A stretch of DNA of 24,012 bases, taken from contig DJSH01000011.1 of the NCBI GenBank assembly GCA_002440225.1, positions 1 to 24,012 on the forward strand, read 5' to 3'. This stretch comes from Candidatus Segatella violae (lineage in GTDB: Bacteria; Bacteroidota; Bacteroidia; Bacteroidales; Bacteroidaceae). Of the stretch, positions 8,537 through 17,139 are shown one piece after another; the stretch's first letter is position 1, and the number at the start of each line of letters is the position of its first letter. Under the pieces are notes generated by a model. It was not told the origin of the DNA. It made no database searches and worked only from the letters and a program-made list of their open reading frames with translations. Both the position numbers and the translations under genes were made by a program.

Positions 8537-8689
8537 TTAACCCCGAAACACGCTCATTACAGCATGATAGTGTTTCATTCTTTCTTCGTATTTCTCCTTA
8601 GTCTCTTTGGGTGGATTCTTCATTCTCGCTTCAAATCTGCGAGCATCGCCGCCATAAAGAATTGGAGTTTCTCTGATTGGTCTTGCCAT
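8537..8689 (-). CDS. Small antitoxin-like protein paired with GNAT
   Basis: A 50-residue ORF on the - strand, beginning MARPIRETPILYGGDARRFE and ending in FRG. A textbook AGGAGG (8698-8703) lies 8 nt before the ATG, which is striking where most genes lack one. The protein is charged, with a short Lys/Glu-rich helical stretch (residues about 24-40). Similar short proteins starting MARPI.ETP.LYG..ARRF are, to my recollection, commonly encoded just before GNAT genes in Bacteroidota, which fits a toxin-antitoxin arrangement with the antitoxin first. The stop is 18 nt from the GNAT start, and the GNAT gene has its own AGGAAAGG-like site in that gap. Biochemical function is unproven. Confidence 0.75.
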   Translation of the reverse strand: MARPIRETPILYGGDARRFEARMKNPPKETKEKYEERMKHYHAVMSVFRG

Positions 8690-8775
8690 AATTTGTTCCT
8701 CCTAATGTTTATTTGTTACTATCTTTTTGTTTTCGTGTTGCTACTTTCATAAAAAGTAAGCGAGCATTTCTGCTG

Positions 8776-8783
8776 CAAATTTA
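8776..8783 (-). promoter_or_regulatory. -7 element for the antitoxin/GNAT pair
   Basis: On the - strand, TAAATTTG fits the Bacteroidetes -7 consensus TAnnTTTG, 86 nt before the 8689 start codon. No clear TTTG lies 19-21 nt upstream, so the -33 box is weak. Confidence 0.45.
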
Positions 8784-8831
8784 CAATTAAATAAATAAAT
8801 GATTAACTACTAAGGTTGGTTGAAAATAGGT

Positions 8832-8871
8832 AAATCCCCTTGTCCACGATTATGGTTGGGCAAGGGGATTT
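8832..8871. terminator. Hairpin terminator after the AraC gene
   Basis: AAATCCCCTTG (8832-8842) and CAAGGGGATTT (8861-8871) form an 11-bp perfect inverted repeat with an 18-nt loop and a T run just after the right arm. It lies beyond the 3' end of the - strand AraC gene. The T run favours + strand termination, but no + strand gene precedes it, so it may be bidirectional. Confidence 0.6.
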
Positions 8872-8993
8872 TTGCGCTTCTTCCACGGCTTGACAACTGA
8901 TAGGACGATGATATAAATAAAGGCGATCAATTTTTTCGATATAATCTGAGTCTATACACCTCTATATATGATAAGAGATTGCAATTCTTTTAT

Positions 8994-9872
8994 TCATTCG
9001 CCATGGCTCCGATATTCTCTTGGAGACATTCCTAACTCTCTTTTTACATATTTCCCGAAGAAGGAGAGATTGTCGAAGCCTGTATCAGAGGCGATTTCCT
9101 TGACGCTCTTGTCGGAGTTTCGAAGCATCTGACTGATGTACTTGATCGTCATCTTATTGATGATTTCCGAAGCCGTCTTGCCCGTTTGCTTCTTACAGAT
9201 GGCTGAGAGATATTTGGGGGTGATGCAGAGCTTGTCGGCATAAAAGGTGACATCCCTGCGACGAGGAGCTTCTGCGGAGGCGATGCTCATGAAATGCTTG
9301 AAGATGACATCGCCTGATGAATAGCTGCGTTCTACCAACTGATGGTTGAGCATAGGGCTGATAAAATCGTAAAACTCATAAATCATCGACTGGAGCAGGA
9401 ACTTCACAATCTCTTTATGGTGAGGCAAGTCAACGGTTTCCAACTTGTTCTTCAGAATCTTATAGTCAAACATAAACATATCCTCCAGTTTTTCGTCCAG
9501 ATGAAACAAAGGTTGGTTACGAAGGAGAAAGCTTACTTCCCATATATTCCCTCCAAGCAAAAAGATGCTTTCAAAATAAGTTGGCGACATTAAGATTCCT
9601 CGGCACTTGAAGTCGCAGCTCACCATGGCATTCTGTATAAGCTGATTGGGATGCGAGAACACCATGTCACCTTTCTCTATATGATATTCCTTGTCTTCTA
9701 TCACCGCTGTAGCCTTGCCTTCCAAACAAAGCACACTGATAAAGGCATCGGAATGAACATTCTCGATAGGTACAGAACCTAACTCCTCGAATACTGCCAC
9801 ATCTTTCTCGGTCAGCTGTTCGAGACGTAACTTGTACTCCTCTTCGGATATTCCTATTTTTTGTATTTCCAT
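8994..9872 (-). CDS. AraC-family transcriptional regulator
   Basis: A 292-residue cytoplasmic regulator. The N-terminal part (about 30-180) resembles an AraC-type cupin sensor: ISVLCLEGKATAVIED then EYHIEKGDMVF, as in the ligand-binding beta barrel. The C-terminal part (about 207-288) is a two-helix-turn-helix AraC domain with ADKLCITPKYLSAICKKQTG and the conserved IASDTGFDNLSFFGKYVKR, ending MSPREYR. It is divergent from the efflux operon at 10126, with 253 nt between start codons, so it probably controls that operon in response to a small molecule. Length and architecture are normal for the family. The ligand cannot be read from the sequence. Confidence 0.93.
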   Translation of the reverse strand: MEIQKIGISEEEYKLRLEQLTEKDVAVFEELGSVPIENVHSDAFISVLCLEGKATAVIEDKEYHIEKGDMVFSHPNQLIQNAMVSCDFKCRGILMSPTYFESIFLLGGNIWEVSFLLRNQPLFHLDEKLEDMFMFDYKILKNKLETVDLPHHKEIVKFLLQSMIYEFYDFISPMLNHQLVERSYSSGDVIFKHFMSIASAEAPRRRDVTFYADKLCITPKYLSAICKKQTGKTASEIINKMTIKYISQMLRNSDKSVKEIASDTGFDNLSFFGKYVKRELGMSPREYRSHGE

Positions 9873-9922
9873 TTGTCGCTACCTTTTTTGTATTACTAAT
9901 ATTTTTTGCTTTCTCACGGCTG

Positions 9923-9930
9923 CAAAAGTA
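9923..9930 (-). promoter_or_regulatory. -7 element of the AraC gene
   Basis: On the - strand, TACTTTTG matches TAnnTTTG exactly, about 50 nt before the AraC start codon at 9872, and is followed by CA as often seen in this phylum. A TTTG box at the right distance is not obvious. Confidence 0.5.
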
Positions 9931-9972
9931 CGACTTTTTATCGAATTATTGAGTATTCTTTATTTCCTTTTT

Positions 9973-10084
9973 GTGTCCTATCGTTCGTAATTTGAAATCG
10001 AAGAGGTGATTTCGGACACTTTTGCGGAAAGAGAGTGTTCGTTTGTTCCATAAAAAAGCAGTTATTTTGCAGTCGAAAAGGACA
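9973..10084. promoter_or_regulatory. Candidate operator with GGACA repeats
   Basis: The divergent AraC/efflux interval has GTGTCC (9973-9978) and its inverse GGACAC (10014-10019), plus a third GGACA (10080-10084). These flank the probable + strand promoter. Repeated half-sites between a regulator and its divergent target fit AraC binding, but the motif is short. Confidence 0.35.
10042..10069 (+). promoter_or_regulatory. Probable promoter of the efflux operon
   Basis: TTTG (10042-10045) and TATTTTG (10063-10069) are spaced by 17 nt. The -7 box lacks one base of the TAnnTTTG consensus and the spacing is short, which would fit an activator-dependent promoter. The start codon is about 57 nt downstream. 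Confidence 0.4.
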
Positions 10085-10125
10085 AATCGTAAACAATAAT
10101 ATAAAAGATAAATTTTGTGAGTACA

Positions 10126-11277
10126 ATGAGAAAGATGGAAAAGACAAGATTTGGGTCTTATGGTATGGTTGCCTCTTATGGTATGGCGATGATGCTGTTA
10201 GCCTCTTCGCTCTTAGTGAGCTGTGGCAAGAAAGACGAAGCTTCCAATACGGTGGAAGCGGTCAAAGTGAAAGAAATGATAATTGGAGAAGATGGTTTCT
10301 CAGCCACCAATAGTTCTAACACTGTGATTTCACAGGCATCGACCGATTTCGACTATTCGGGTACGGTGCAGGAGGAGAACGGTGCCGTGTTGAGTTTCTC
10401 GCAAGTGGGAACCATCAAACAGTTGAAAGTGAAGGTGGGGGATCGTGTTCACCGAGGTCAGCTCATTGCTTCCATCGACCCGACCACGGTAAGAAGTACC
10501 TACGAAATGGCTCGCTCTACACGCCACCAAGCCGAGGATGCCTTCAAGCGTATGAAGCAACTGCATGACAAGGGTAGTCTGGCGGAAATCAAATGGGTGG
10601 AGGCGCAAAGCCAACTCCAACAGGCTGTGTCGGCGGAGAACATCGCCCGAAAGAATCTGAGCGATTGCAATCTCTATGCTCCGTTCGATGGCATTATCTC
10701 TGAGAAAAATGCCGAGGTAGGACAGAACGCCGCTCCTGGAGTACCGGTAGTCAAGCTGGTTACCACCCATGTGTTGAATGTGATGATTTCTGTGCCAGAG
10801 AGTGAAATGGCAGGTATCCATGTTCGCCAACAGGCAAGAATACAAGTTCAAGCATTGGACAATCGCCAATTCAGTGGTTATGTGATAGAAAAAGGAGTGA
10901 TAGCCGACCCTATCTCTCGATCCTATAGCGTGAAGATCAGAGTGGAAGGAGCAAAGGACGGTTTGCTGCCAGGTATGGTCTCACAAGTAAGTCTCGGAAG
11001 AATTTCAACTTCAAATGCTAACATCTCTTCCAATTCCATCGCCTCTCCAAATACCAACATTGTGATTCCATCCCAGTTGGTACAGTTGGGTGATGATAAC
11101 AGCAACTTCGTCTGGGTGGATGAAGGCGGCAAGGCCGTGCGCCATACCATCGTGACAGGTGCTTACCGAAGCAATGGCGTGAGCATCGTGAGGGGGCTGA
11201 AATATGGCGACAAGCTGATTGTGGAAGGTCAACAGAAGGTTTCATCGGGCACTAAGGTTGTTAAACTTAACATTTAA
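10126..11277 (+). CDS. RND efflux membrane fusion lipoprotein
   Basis: A periplasmic adaptor of about 383 residues. The N-terminus has a hydrophobic signal segment and a lipobox, LLVSC-G, with the acylated Cys at residue 33 from this ATG. The order then follows the HlyD/AcrA family: a biotinyl-lipoyl half (VLSFSQVGTIKQLKVKVGDR), a coiled-coil hairpin (about 105-165), the second lipoyl half (LYAPFDGIISEKNAEVGQ), a beta barrel (LNVMISVPESEMAG) and a membrane-proximal domain ending near VKLNI. Full length for the family. An in-frame GTG (10117) and another ATG (10135) are alternative starts. It is the first gene of an MFP-RND-TolC operon whose other two genes are badly shortened, so it probably has no working pump in this operon. 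Confidence 0.92.
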   Translation: MRKMEKTRFGSYGMVASYGMAMMLLASSLLVSCGKKDEASNTVEAVKVKEMIIGEDGFSATNSSNTVISQASTDFDYSGTVQEENGAVLSFSQVGTIKQLKVKVGDRVHRGQLIASIDPTTVRSTYEMARSTRHQAEDAFKRMKQLHDKGSLAEIKWVEAQSQLQQAVSAENIARKNLSDCNLYAPFDGIISEKNAEVGQNAAPGVPVVKLVTTHVLNVMISVPESEMAGIHVRQQARIQVQALDNRQFSGYVIEKGVIADPISRSYSVKIRVEGAKDGLLPGMVSQVSLGRISTSNANISSNSIASPNTNIVIPSQLVQLGDDNSNFVWVDEGGKAVRHTIVTGAYRSNGVSIVRGLKYGDKLIVEGQQKVSSGTKVVKLNI

Positions 11278-11291
11278 CATTGAAAAGAGCA

Positions 11292-12137
11292 ATGGAAAAG
11301 AAAAAACGAAATATTGTGGAATGGGCGATGCACTACCGCCAAATCATCATCATGGTGGTGTGCTGTCTCATAGCCTTCGGCATTTATAGCTTGCCCAACA
11401 TGCGCAAGGATGAGTTCTGGTCGAAGTTCAAGCACGGCGTGCAGAACTTCAAGGCTCAACTGCCTTCCAATGTACTGGCGTTGCAAGTGAACGACGATTT
11501 CGGCGACACTTCCTCGCTCCTCATCACCATGGCGACCGAGGCAATCCTTGACGATGACGCCGACAAATACTCGGTATATTTCCCTGAGGCAGTCATCAAA
11601 TTTAAGCAGTTGAGCTACAACGAGGCTTCGAGTCCTATAGAGGTTCGACTGAGCAACACCAACGAGAAAGTGTTGACGGGCGATGCCGAGAAGGTGATGG
11701 AAATCATGAAGGCGATGCCAGAACTTACCTTGGTGCGCACCAACTTCAACGAGCCTCAGGCCACCACGATGATTCGACTCAAAGAAGACGAGGCGGCAAG
11801 ATTGGGCATTACCAATGCCACCATAGAGACCACCCTTGCCATGAGATATGGTAGTGGTATGTCGATAGCCAATGTATGGGAAGGCGACCATCAAGTGCCT
11901 ATCGTCTTGAAGAGCAATCGTTCCGACCATTCCAACACTGACGATTTGCTCAACGAGCAGATTCCTGTGGCTGGTGGATTGAAGACAGTACCACTCAGAC
12001 AAGTGGCAGACCTCGTGCCTTCCACCCAATATGGACAGATTGTGAGAAGAAACGGCGTGCCTACCATCGCCTACCTCCTCGTGTTCGAGGGTACGGAGAA
12101 GGAAAGACAGCGAGTGCTGGATATAGAGAAGGAATGA
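11292..12137 (+). pseudogene. RND efflux permease remnant with internal deletions
   Basis: An open frame of about 281 codons where an RND pump needs about 1,030. The start is normal: a cytoplasmic EWAMHYRQ helix and one transmembrane segment to the LPNMRKDEF turn. It then jumps directly to WSKFKHGVQNFKAQLP, which is normally about 55 residues further on. A second jump near the codon at about 11532 goes from LLITM in the first porter domain to the later porter region (FPEAVIKFKQL, PIEVRLSN, AARLGITNATIE). The sequence then ends after RNGVPTIAYLL with a charged tail and no second membrane bundle. All remaining joins are in frame. Proton-relay helices are gone, so it cannot transport. An in-frame TTG at 11280 is a less likely start. 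Deletion sizes are judged from memory of the family. Confidence 0.8.
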
Positions 12138-12179
12138 TGGACGTAAGCCATGCTGAATGTAATAAATGTTGAATTTTGA

Positions 12180-13058
12180 ATGTTAGATAAGAACATGAAA
12201 ATGAAAAAGTATCTATATATAATCTTGGCTGGGGCGGTTAGTGCACCGTCCCTTGCCCAAAACGGAATCGGTGCTGGAGTGACGGCGATGCAGCCCATCT
12301 TTGCGCAAGCCGCTGTAGATGCAGGCATTCGTAATCGCAACGACCTCCTGCAAGTGCGACTTCGCAAGAACGAGACTCGAACTTCAAGAATACAAGTAGA
12401 GAACTCCCTCCACACCATCTGCGATATGTTGGCACAAGTGATGGGACACGCCGGGGAAGCTATAGATGTCCAGCCATCCCTGTCTGCCCCAGAAAATACC
12501 CAACAGTATTACCTGTCGCCGGAGTCAGCCCTCACTCAAACCAACGAGTACCAGCTACTCGACAAGCAGATAGAGGCAGACAAACTACAGTACAAACTCA
12601 GTGTGGGCAAGAACATGCCGTCGGTAGCCGTGGGTGCAGGATACCTTTATAATAATGTGATGGATAAATCGCAAAACAATCTCATCGGTATGCTCACCAT
12701 CTCCGTGCCTATCAGCAGTTGGTGGGGTGGCTCGCACGAGATGAAGCGTCAGAAGATTCAGATAGCCAGCTCTCTCAATGACAAGCAAGACAAGAGCGAG
12801 CTACTGATGGTGAAAATGCGCAAGGCTTGGAATGACATGAACGATGCCTTCAAGCAAGTGGATATTGCCAAAGAGAGCATAGCCCAGAGTGAGGAAAATC
12901 TTCGCCTCAACACCGATTACTACCAGGCTGGTACTGCTACTATCAGCGACCTGCTTGATGCTCAGACGCTCTATCAGCAGAGTCGGGACAAGTACGTGGA
13001 ATCCATTACGAATTATGAAGTGAAGAAACGAGAGTACTTACAGGCTACGGGTAGATAG
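12180..13058 (+). pseudogene. TolC-family outer-membrane factor, internally deleted
   Basis: A 292-codon open frame against about 430 for this family. A signal peptide (YLYIILAGAVSAPSLAQ) is joined directly to GAGVTAMQPIF, skipping the first alpha-helical hairpin. PIFA is then joined to AVDAGIRNRNDLLQVRLR, skipping a further 60-70 residues that normally follow the beta strand. From there to the end the second half looks normal, including NMPSVAVGAGYLYNN, ISVPISSWWGG and a final GTATISDLLDAQTLYQQSRDKY. One half of the pseudo-repeat needed for the trimeric channel is largely missing, so a working channel is unlikely. Met6 (12195) and Met8 (12201) are equally good starts for the signal peptide. 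It lies 42 nt after the RND remnant in the same unit. Confidence 0.8.
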
Positions 13059-13143
13059 ATTCTGGTGATGGACTTCGAATCCTGACATAGGGTGAGCATG
13101 AATCCAAGATTCTGTCAGTTTTCTTAAGTTTTTCGGTTAATTC

Positions 13144-13175
13144 TTTGGCATATTCGATACTTTTGCTTAACTTTG
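13144..13175 (+). promoter_or_regulatory. Promoter of the AAA-ATPase-like gene
   Basis: TTTG (13144-13147), 20 nt, then TAACTTTG (13168-13175) is an exact match to the Bacteroidetes consensus. The predicted transcript would start near 13182 and have a leader of about 67 nt. A second -7-like box, TACTTTTG (13158-13165), overlaps it. Confidence 0.7.
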
Positions 13176-13248
13176 CCTACGAAATAGGCTGATGGCGCTT
13201 TGGCAAGGAGCGATATAGCCAAGGAGACTATAAATAAAAAGAAAGATT

Positions 13249-14874
13249 ATGGCAAGAAAATTATATCCAATAGGACTTCAGACGTTTGAACGTATCCGTA
13301 AAGAGGATAGACTGTATATAGACAAGACGGAATATGTATATCGTATGGCTCATACCAACAGTACATATTTCTTCTTAAGTCGTCCACGCCGTTTTGGAAA
13401 GTCTTTGCTTACCACCACACTGGAGAGCTATTTCTTGGGGAAGAAAGAATTGTTCAAAGGGCTTGCCATCGAAAAACTTGAGACGGAATGGACTGAATAT
13501 CCAGTTCTGCACTTCGACATGAGCATGGGCAAGCACATGGAGAAAGACCAATTGCAAAGATACCTACTCTTCATCCTTGTCAACAATGAACGTAAATATG
13601 GAATCAAGGGTATTTCTGAGAGTGTGGTAGCATCCATGGAATTGGATGCTACCAATGGATTGGGATTGTCCTCTTTCTTGGATCCTAATATTCGCCTTAC
13701 CAATCTCATCCAGACCCTCTATGAGAAGACGGGTAAGCAGGTGGTGGTGCTCATCGACGAATATGATGCGCCGATGCTCGATGTGGCTCATGAGGATGAG
13801 AAACTCGATGAGCTTCGGGACATCATGCGAAATTTTTATAGCCCTCTGAAGGGATGCGAGGCGATGCTTCGCTTCGTCTTCCTCACGGGTATCACTAAGT
13901 TCTCGCAAGTGAGTATCTTCAGCGAGCTGAACAACATCACCAACATCTCAATGAATGATGAGTATGCAGGAATATGCGGCATCACCAAGGAGGAGCTACT
14001 CACCCAGATGTCTGAAGACATCGACATGCTCGCCGAAGCAAGAGGATTGACTAGAGAGGCGACTATAGCCAAGTTGAAAGAGCATTACGATGGCTATCAT
14101 TTTGCAGAAGAATCACCAGATGTGTTCAATCCCTATAGTTTGCTTAATTGCTTTGCTGAGCGAAAGTTTGGGGCTTACTGGTTCTCTTCGGGCACGCCAA
14201 CCTACCTCATCAACATGTTGCGCAAGTTTGATGTGTTGCCTACCGAGATAGCTCCTACCGATGCCTTGCGCTCCTCCTTCGATGCGCCTACAGAGCGCAT
14301 GAAGACCATCACCCCTCTGCTTTACCAGAGCGGCTATGTTACCATCAAGGAATACGACGAGGAGTCGGGGCTCTTCACGCTCGACATCCCTAACAAGGAA
14401 ATCCGAGTGGGGCTCTTCGAGAATCTCCTGCCTAACTATGTGGATGGCATTCGTGCCGAGCGTGGAGGCGTGGCGATAGCCAAGATGGCGGTGCTCATTC
14501 GCAAGCACAATATGGATGGTGCCCTGCAACTCTTGCAGGACTATCTGGACACCGTGCCATACTGTAATGTGACCAATTATGAGGGACATTACCAGCAGAT
14601 GCTCTACATCATCTTTACGCTCCTTACCGACTTCGTGGTTGATGTGGAGGTGCATACGTCGAGGGGCAGGGTAGATATGGTGCTGATGACGAAGACCGAC
14701 CTCTTCCTGGTGGAACTGAAGCTGAACAAGAGCGCGCAGGCGGCTATGAAGCAAATCAACCTCCGACAGTATCGCAAGCGCTTCGCCCTCTCTGGACTGC
14801 CAATCACCAAGGTGGGCATCAACTTCGATTCCTCGAAAGGAAACATCGAGGATTGGAAGATAGAGGAGGAATAA
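13249..14874 (+). CDS. AAA-ATPase-like / PD-(D/E)XK nuclease family protein
   Basis: A 541-residue protein of the AAA-ATPase-like (PF09820) plus PD-(D/E)XK (PF08011) architecture, a family that is multicopy in Prevotella and Bacteroides genomes. The N-terminus has the typical GLQTFERIR..DRLYIDKT, a degenerate P-loop SRPRRFGKS (44-52) and a Walker B VVVLIDEYD (165-173). The C-terminal domain carries the nuclease-fold residues D476 (GRVDMV) and E489-x-K491 (VELK). It has its own promoter and no partner gene close by. The biological role of the family is not established; proposals include selfish or defence-related roles. Full length and apparently intact. Confidence 0.92.
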   Translation: MARKLYPIGLQTFERIRKEDRLYIDKTEYVYRMAHTNSTYFFLSRPRRFGKSLLTTTLESYFLGKKELFKGLAIEKLETEWTEYPVLHFDMSMGKHMEKDQLQRYLLFILVNNERKYGIKGISESVVASMELDATNGLGLSSFLDPNIRLTNLIQTLYEKTGKQVVVLIDEYDAPMLDVAHEDEKLDELRDIMRNFYSPLKGCEAMLRFVFLTGITKFSQVSIFSELNNITNISMNDEYAGICGITKEELLTQMSEDIDMLAEARGLTREATIAKLKEHYDGYHFAEESPDVFNPYSLLNCFAERKFGAYWFSSGTPTYLINMLRKFDVLPTEIAPTDALRSSFDAPTERMKTITPLLYQSGYVTIKEYDEESGLFTLDIPNKEIRVGLFENLLPNYVDGIRAERGGVAIAKMAVLIRKHNMDGALQLLQDYLDTVPYCNVTNYEGHYQQMLYIIFTLLTDFVVDVEVHTSRGRVDMVLMTKTDLFLVELKLNKSAQAAMKQINLRQYRKRFALSGLPITKVGINFDSSKGNIEDWKIEEE

Positions 14875-14880
14875 TACTAT

Positions 14881-14899
14881 CCCAGGGCAACACCCTGGG
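14881..14899. terminator. Short hairpin between convergent genes
   Basis: CCCAGGG (14881-14887) and CCCTGGG (14893-14899) form a perfect 7-bp stem with a 5-nt loop. It lies 6 nt past the + strand stop (14874) and 22 nt from the end of the - strand peptidase gene. There is no adjacent T run, so termination is only probable. Confidence 0.5.
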
Positions 14900-14921
14900 T
14901 AATATAGGCTGATTTCATTTT

Positions 14922-17075
14922 TTACTTCATTTTCATTCCCATCTCATACATCAGGAAACCGTAGATGTCTGCGTTCTCCTCCATCTGCTTGCTCAATGGC
15001 TTGCCACCACCATGGCCCGCCTTCGAGTCGATGCGGATGAGCACTGGGGCTTTGCCTGCCTGGCACTCCTGCAGGGTGGCGGCAAACTTGAAGCTGTGGG
15101 CTGGGACCACACGGTCGTCGTGATCGGCAGTAGTAACCATGGTGGCTGGATAGCTTACGCCCTTTTTGATGTTGTGCAGAGGTGAGTAACCCTTCAGATA
15201 CTCGAACATCTCCTTGCTGTCGGCACTCGTGCCATAGTCTGGTGCCCAGTTCCAACCGATGGTGAACTTGTGGTAGCGCAACATGTCCATCACGCCCACC
15301 TCTGGGATGCAGACCTTGAAGAGGTCAGGACGCTGGGTCATGCAGGCTCCTACTAGCAAGCCGCCGTTGCTTCCGCCGAGGATGGCGAGGTGGTTCTTGT
15401 CGGTGTACTTATTGCTGATGAGCCATTCGCCAGCCGAGATGAAGTCATCGAACACGTTCTGCTTCTGCATCTTGGTGCCAGCCAAGTGCCAGTCCTCACC
15501 ATATTCGCCACCGCCACGGAGCACTACGTAGGCATAGATGCCACCATTCTCCAGGAAAGGCACACGCATCGCCGAGAACGATGGAGGATAGGTTACGTTG
15601 AAACCACCATAGCCATACATCAAGACTGGGTTCTTACCGTTCTTCTTCATGCCCTTCTTGTAGGTCAGGAAGATAGGGATGCGAGTGCCGTCCTTCGAGG
15701 TGTAGAATGCCATCTCCGAGGTGTATTCGCTCAGCTTGAAGTTGACCTTCGGCTGACTGTAGATGTTGCTCTTGCCCGAAGCCAAGTCCATCTGGTAGAT
15801 GGTGGTAGGCACGGTGTAGGAGGTGTAGCTATAGAAGAGTTCCTTGCGCTCACGCTTGCCGCTGAAGCTGGCGCTTCCCACGCCTGGCAATTTGATTTCG
15901 GAAAGTCTCTCACCTTTTATATTATAGAGGTAAGCATGGCTACAGTTGTCCTTGGTGTAGGTGAGCACCATCTTGTCGCCATCCACGAAGGTCACGTCCT
16001 CCAGCACGGCATCACTTTCAGGAATGAGTTCCTTCCAGTCCTGATAGCCCGGCTTCTTGAGGTTTGCCACCATCAGGCGATACTTCTGAGCACCAGCGTT
16101 GGTGAGCATGTAGATGTCGTCGCCGATGATTTCCACAGGCGAGTAGGTCTTTGAGCAATCGCCCGTCATCTGGATGAACTGGGAATTAGGCTGGCGGAGG
16201 TCACGCACGAAGAGGTTGATGCCTTGGTCCATGCCCGACTCGGTGAGGAACATCATCGTCTCCTCCTTGTTCACGCTCACGCCATAGAAGCGGAGCGGAT
16301 TGGCTGGGTTCTGATAGAAGAGAACATCCTGGCTCTGAGGAGTTCCCATCTTGTGGTAATACACCTTCTGGATTTCGTTTTTAGCCGAAGTCTCCTTGCC
16401 CTTCTCTGGCGCATCGTAGGCACTGTAGTAGAAACCATCGCCCTGCCAGTCGGCACCTGTGAACTTCGCCCATACGATATGGTCAGCGAGGAGCTTTTGG
16501 GTCTTCACGTCCATCACGTAGATTTCCTCCCAGTCGCTTCCGCTTCGGGAGATGGTGTAGGCGAGGTACTTGCCGTCGTTGGAGAAGGAGATGCCTTTGA
16601 GGGCCACGGTTCCGTCATCGCTGAGCTTGTTGGGGTCGAGGAAGACGCGAGTCTCTCCGCCGAGCTTGTCCATCTGGTAGAGCACGGCTTGGTTTTGCAA
16701 ACCATTGTTCTTATAGACATACCATTTGCCGTTCTTTTCGAAAGGGGTATATACCTTCTCGTAATTTGCCACTTGCTTCAAGCGTTTCAGATACTTGGCA
16801 CGTTGTGGAATCTTCGCCATATAGGCATCTGTCACGGCGTTCTCAGCCTTCACCCAAGCCGCCGTAGCCGCACAAGTATCGTCTTCGAGTGGTCGGAAAG
16901 GGTCCGCCACTTTCACACCGAAGTATTCATCTACCGTGTTGTCCTTAGGGGCAGCAGGGTACTTCAAGGTTTGTCCCGTCTTTTGTCCCGAATGGCTCTG
17001 CGCCATCAGGCTCGCTGGGTTCATCATCGTCATGGCAGACATCGCCAAGACCGATGATAATACGATTCTGTTCAT
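14922..17075 (-). CDS. Exported prolyl oligopeptidase (S9A)
   Basis: A 717-residue serine peptidase that cleaves on the carboxyl side of proline in short peptides. A signal peptide (residues 1-25, ending SLMAQ) sends it to the periplasm or outer membrane. Residues about 38-110 are the S9A N-terminal segment (YPAAPKDNTVDEYFGVKVADP). A seven-bladed propeller spans about 110-450, and the alpha/beta-hydrolase domain follows. The catalytic triad is visible: Ser569 in GGSNGG, Asp653 in TADHDDRVVP and His688 in AGHGGGKP. Full length for the family. It is the second gene of a two-gene unit, 64 nt after the carboxylesterase. It probably supplies proline-containing fragments to the iminopeptidase-like hydrolase encoded nearby on the other strand, which is inferred from gene context. 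Confidence 0.95.
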   Translation of the reverse strand: MNRIVLSSVLAMSAMTMMNPASLMAQSHSGQKTGQTLKYPAAPKDNTVDEYFGVKVADPFRPLEDDTCAATAAWVKAENAVTDAYMAKIPQRAKYLKRLKQVANYEKVYTPFEKNGKWYVYKNNGLQNQAVLYQMDKLGGETRVFLDPNKLSDDGTVALKGISFSNDGKYLAYTISRSGSDWEEIYVMDVKTQKLLADHIVWAKFTGADWQGDGFYYSAYDAPEKGKETSAKNEIQKVYYHKMGTPQSQDVLFYQNPANPLRFYGVSVNKEETMMFLTESGMDQGINLFVRDLRQPNSQFIQMTGDCSKTYSPVEIIGDDIYMLTNAGAQKYRLMVANLKKPGYQDWKELIPESDAVLEDVTFVDGDKMVLTYTKDNCSHAYLYNIKGERLSEIKLPGVGSASFSGKRERKELFYSYTSYTVPTTIYQMDLASGKSNIYSQPKVNFKLSEYTSEMAFYTSKDGTRIPIFLTYKKGMKKNGKNPVLMYGYGGFNVTYPPSFSAMRVPFLENGGIYAYVVLRGGGEYGEDWHLAGTKMQKQNVFDDFISAGEWLISNKYTDKNHLAILGGSNGGLLVGACMTQRPDLFKVCIPEVGVMDMLRYHKFTIGWNWAPDYGTSADSKEMFEYLKGYSPLHNIKKGVSYPATMVTTADHDDRVVPAHSFKFAATLQECQAGKAPVLIRIDSKAGHGGGKPLSKQMEENADIYGFLMYEMGMKMK

Positions 17076-17139
17076 AGTCTTGAAAATATTTTAGTTTCTA
17101 TTCTTGTCTTGAAAGATGTTTTTTTGTTCTATTCCTATC

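Larger units (their letters stand above)
8690..8993. other. Intergenic gap between GNAT pair and AraC gene
   Basis: About 300 bases without a credible gene. It holds the AGGAGG and the -7 element of the - strand small gene and the hairpin at 8832-8871. The rest (about 8875-8993), beyond the AraC gene's stop, shows no further structure I can support. Confidence 0.6.

Noticed and set aside
8453..8752. 99-codon + strand frame over the small antitoxin-like gene
   Set aside because: Phe/Leu/Ser-rich with no ribosome site, whereas the - strand ORF has AGGAGG and a charged, family-like sequence.
10117..10125. GTG start for the membrane fusion protein
   Set aside because: ATG at 10126 gives the same signal peptide and lipobox; no ribosome site favours the GTG.
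11274..12029. 251-codon - strand frame opposite the RND remnant
   Set aside because: His/Val/Leu-rich composition typical of a shadow frame; the sense strand matches RND porter sequence.
13059..13143. CTGACA / TGTCAG arms as a terminator after TolC
   Set aside because: Only a 6-bp stem with a loop of about 25 nt; too weak to call.
15390..16154. 254-codon + strand frame opposite the prolyl oligopeptidase
   Set aside because: Mirror of a high-GC coding strand; Ser, Asp and His triad motifs are in the - strand frame.
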